From NCBI RefSeq assembly GCF_000208925.1, contig NW_001914874.1, forward strand, positions 25,264 to 89,263: 64,000 nt of DNA. The letters run 5' to 3'. Shown one piece after another: positions 62,363 through 64,000 of this stretch (position 1 is its first letter; each line of letters starts with the position of its first letter). The DNA comes from Entamoeba histolytica HM-1:IMSS. Lineage: Eukaryota > Evosea > Mastigamoebida > Endamoebidae. The notes below the pieces were generated by a model, which did not search any database, was not told where the DNA came from, and saw nothing but the letters and a program-made list of their open reading frames with translations. Made by a program: the position numbers and the translations under genes.

Positions 62363-64000
62363 ATGACAAAGTTAGTATTTAAAAATCTTTGTCAAACAAT
62401 TGAAAAACAAGACAATTATTTTCTTCTAAAGAAAGGATCAAGGAATATTATGATGCAACATAATAATTTTTTTTTTGCTTATTTATTCTGATGATTGTTC
62501 TATGTTTCATTATCATTTAGCATCAATAGAAAGATTAAATAAAAGCAATTCAAAAACATTTTTCTTTAATTCAGCATAATAGCATATGTTTTATTATCAG
62601 AAGATATTAATAAATATTGGAATGTTCCATACTTCTTTGATATTTCTGAAAAAAAAACAACTGAGTTTTCTATGGAAATTGAATATACCTTCTTAAATAA
62701 TATGAAAAATAATTTTTATTCTTGTTCATTATTGTTTGATAATCCAAAAAAACTTTTACATATTTGACTCTTCATTTTGAATTATAAAAATAAGAAACAT
62801 ATAGAAGGAACATTTTTTTTGTAAATACACATTATTCAAAATCATAATGGTTTTCTTATATTTAACTGTAATTGATATTAAAAGTCTTAAAGCTACAAAT
62901 AAACATATTAAAACTACTATTAATTCTGTAGTCTCTTCTTAAGAAATTCAAATAGTAATATTCTAAGGCATTATCATTAGATAATAACTTATTATTTATA
63001 AATTCTAAATCAATTATAAATTTTCCTTCTTTATTTAATGCGTTAACTACTTTTAATGAACCAACAGTATTTCTATCAAATAAAAAATGGTTGTAGCTTC
63101 CTCTTCAAAAACAGTCTTCGTTAATACCATCAAATAACACACTTTATTCATCAGTTGCTGAAAAGGATGTTCATGGACAATCACCATTTCAAGTATTGGA
63201 AAGTTATTTAAATGTAATAAACTCTGTTGATATTCATGCAAATAATGTTGAATTGATTTGTTTAAATTATAAGAGAAAATTAAAAGTATAGAACATTACA
63301 TCTTAACTAATAACAAATAAAGTTTTTATAGGTCCAAATAGTTCAATTGGTAGTTTTGTCTATCATAATAAATTTATTAGTATTAGTTATAAATGTAGTA
63401 TAATTAAATATACTGACAATTATTTTTGATTCATTGACAAGTTAAACTAACAGGATTTTACCATTATAAAACAATACTTTTGTTGTTTAGAATGACATTG
63501 TACTAGTGGAATTTATCAATTATTTTAATTTTAAGCAAACAATAATATATACTCTTACTCAAACCCATTTATGGAAATTTACTTTAATAAAACAATTTAT
63601 TCCGTTAGTCTATATTTTCAGTGTCTTTTGATAGAACAATTAATATATGGACTATACTTTCATAATTTCCTACTATTGAAGAAAGTAAACTTCATAAATC
63701 GGGAGTATTTCAATTAGGAATAATAGACCCATACCATTTTTGTGTTATTGGAAATGAAAAGATTTTGATAGTTTATGATATTTATATTCTTAAGTCTTCA
63801 AATTGTTATATATAAAATAAAGTTGAGATTATCTGTTGTTGTAATAATCAAATTATTTGTGGATGTGATGGTTCAACAGTAAAAATTCTTCTTATCAGCT
63901 TCTTAAAACAATAATATATACAATGATAGGAATTAATTTTAATGTTATTTCAAAAAAAAAACAACTCTCTTGTTGCTGGAAGTAGAAACAGGAATTTATT
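62363..64000 (+). pseudogene. Decayed gene with WD40-like remnants, truncated by window edge
   Basis: From an ATG at 62363 (MTKLVFKNLCQTIEKQDNYF), gene-like codon use runs on the + strand but in several frames broken by stops: DCSMFHYHLASIERLNKSN, then AYVLLSEDINKYWNVPYFF, then SVAEKDVHGQSPFQVLESY (about 63140-63290), then GPNSSIGSFVYHNKF, and SFDRTINIWTI and CGCDGSTVKI near the end. The last two look like WD40 strands. A GAAC-like TTGAACC lies just before the ATG, as in a former promoter. Frameshifts and stops are too many for introns. The original product is unknown; a large WD-containing protein is likely. Confidence 0.6.

Overview
The window is AT-rich eukaryotic nuclear DNA that best fits the Entamoeba histolytica/dispar group. 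The evidence is a compact set of intron-poor genes on both strands, short introns (44-118 bp) that nearly all begin GTTTGT and end TAG, GAAC core-promoter elements (one exact AATGAACT), and amoebozoan family markers: coactosin, twinfilin, a TKL-type transmembrane kinase, a short 'X-type' phosphofructokinase, an Argonaute and a SINE-like element. No rRNA, tRNA or CRISPR array was seen. Species-level assignment is inference.

Layout. 1-6.7 kb: 5' part of a Yak1-like kinase, ribosomal eS12, a NAA10-like acetyltransferase with an odd in-frame TAG, a PX-domain protein and a PAK-type kinase with a CRIB motif. 6.8-10 kb: a large ankyrin/BTB protein, then about 1.8 kb of non-coding AT-rich DNA. 11.8-16 kb: twinfilin, a serine-rich unknown and a SCAI homologue. 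16.8-24 kb: a huge secreted coiled-coil protein ending in a saposin-like domain, a three-exon MFS/UNC-93-like transporter, a CAMK-like kinase, ribosomal stalk protein P2 and coactosin. 24-30 kb: an Argonaute and a CLC chloride channel. 30-37 kb: a J-domain-less DnaJ-C protein, unknowns and a tiny Pmp3 gene. 37-44 kb: a secreted arginine-rich protein, a fusion of a degenerate G-alpha domain to PP2C, an EMC6-like protein, a bacterial-looking SDR plus peptidase T pair, and a NET-domain-only protein. 44-54 kb: a second PP2C, UXT-like prefoldin, NAF1, a lysine-rich protein, a receptor-like TKL kinase, DnaJ, an SCP/FCP1 phosphatase and GAPDH. 55-64 kb: an unknown, a SINE-like insertion with 20-bp target duplications, phosphofructokinase, a zinc-finger/S74-autoprocessing/multi-membrane-span protein, and a decayed gene with WD-like remnants.

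Themes. Signalling is dense: five kinases, two PP2C phosphatases and one HAD phosphatase. Housekeeping genes (eS12, P2, GAPDH, PFK, DnaJ) are interspersed. The two most unusual designs are the pseudo-G-alpha/PP2C fusion (38212-40038) and the candidate self-cleaving membrane-tethered zinc-finger protein (60602-62071). Exon joins were worked out by hand from reading frame, splice consensus and protein family match. Family calls come from recognised motifs, not searches.
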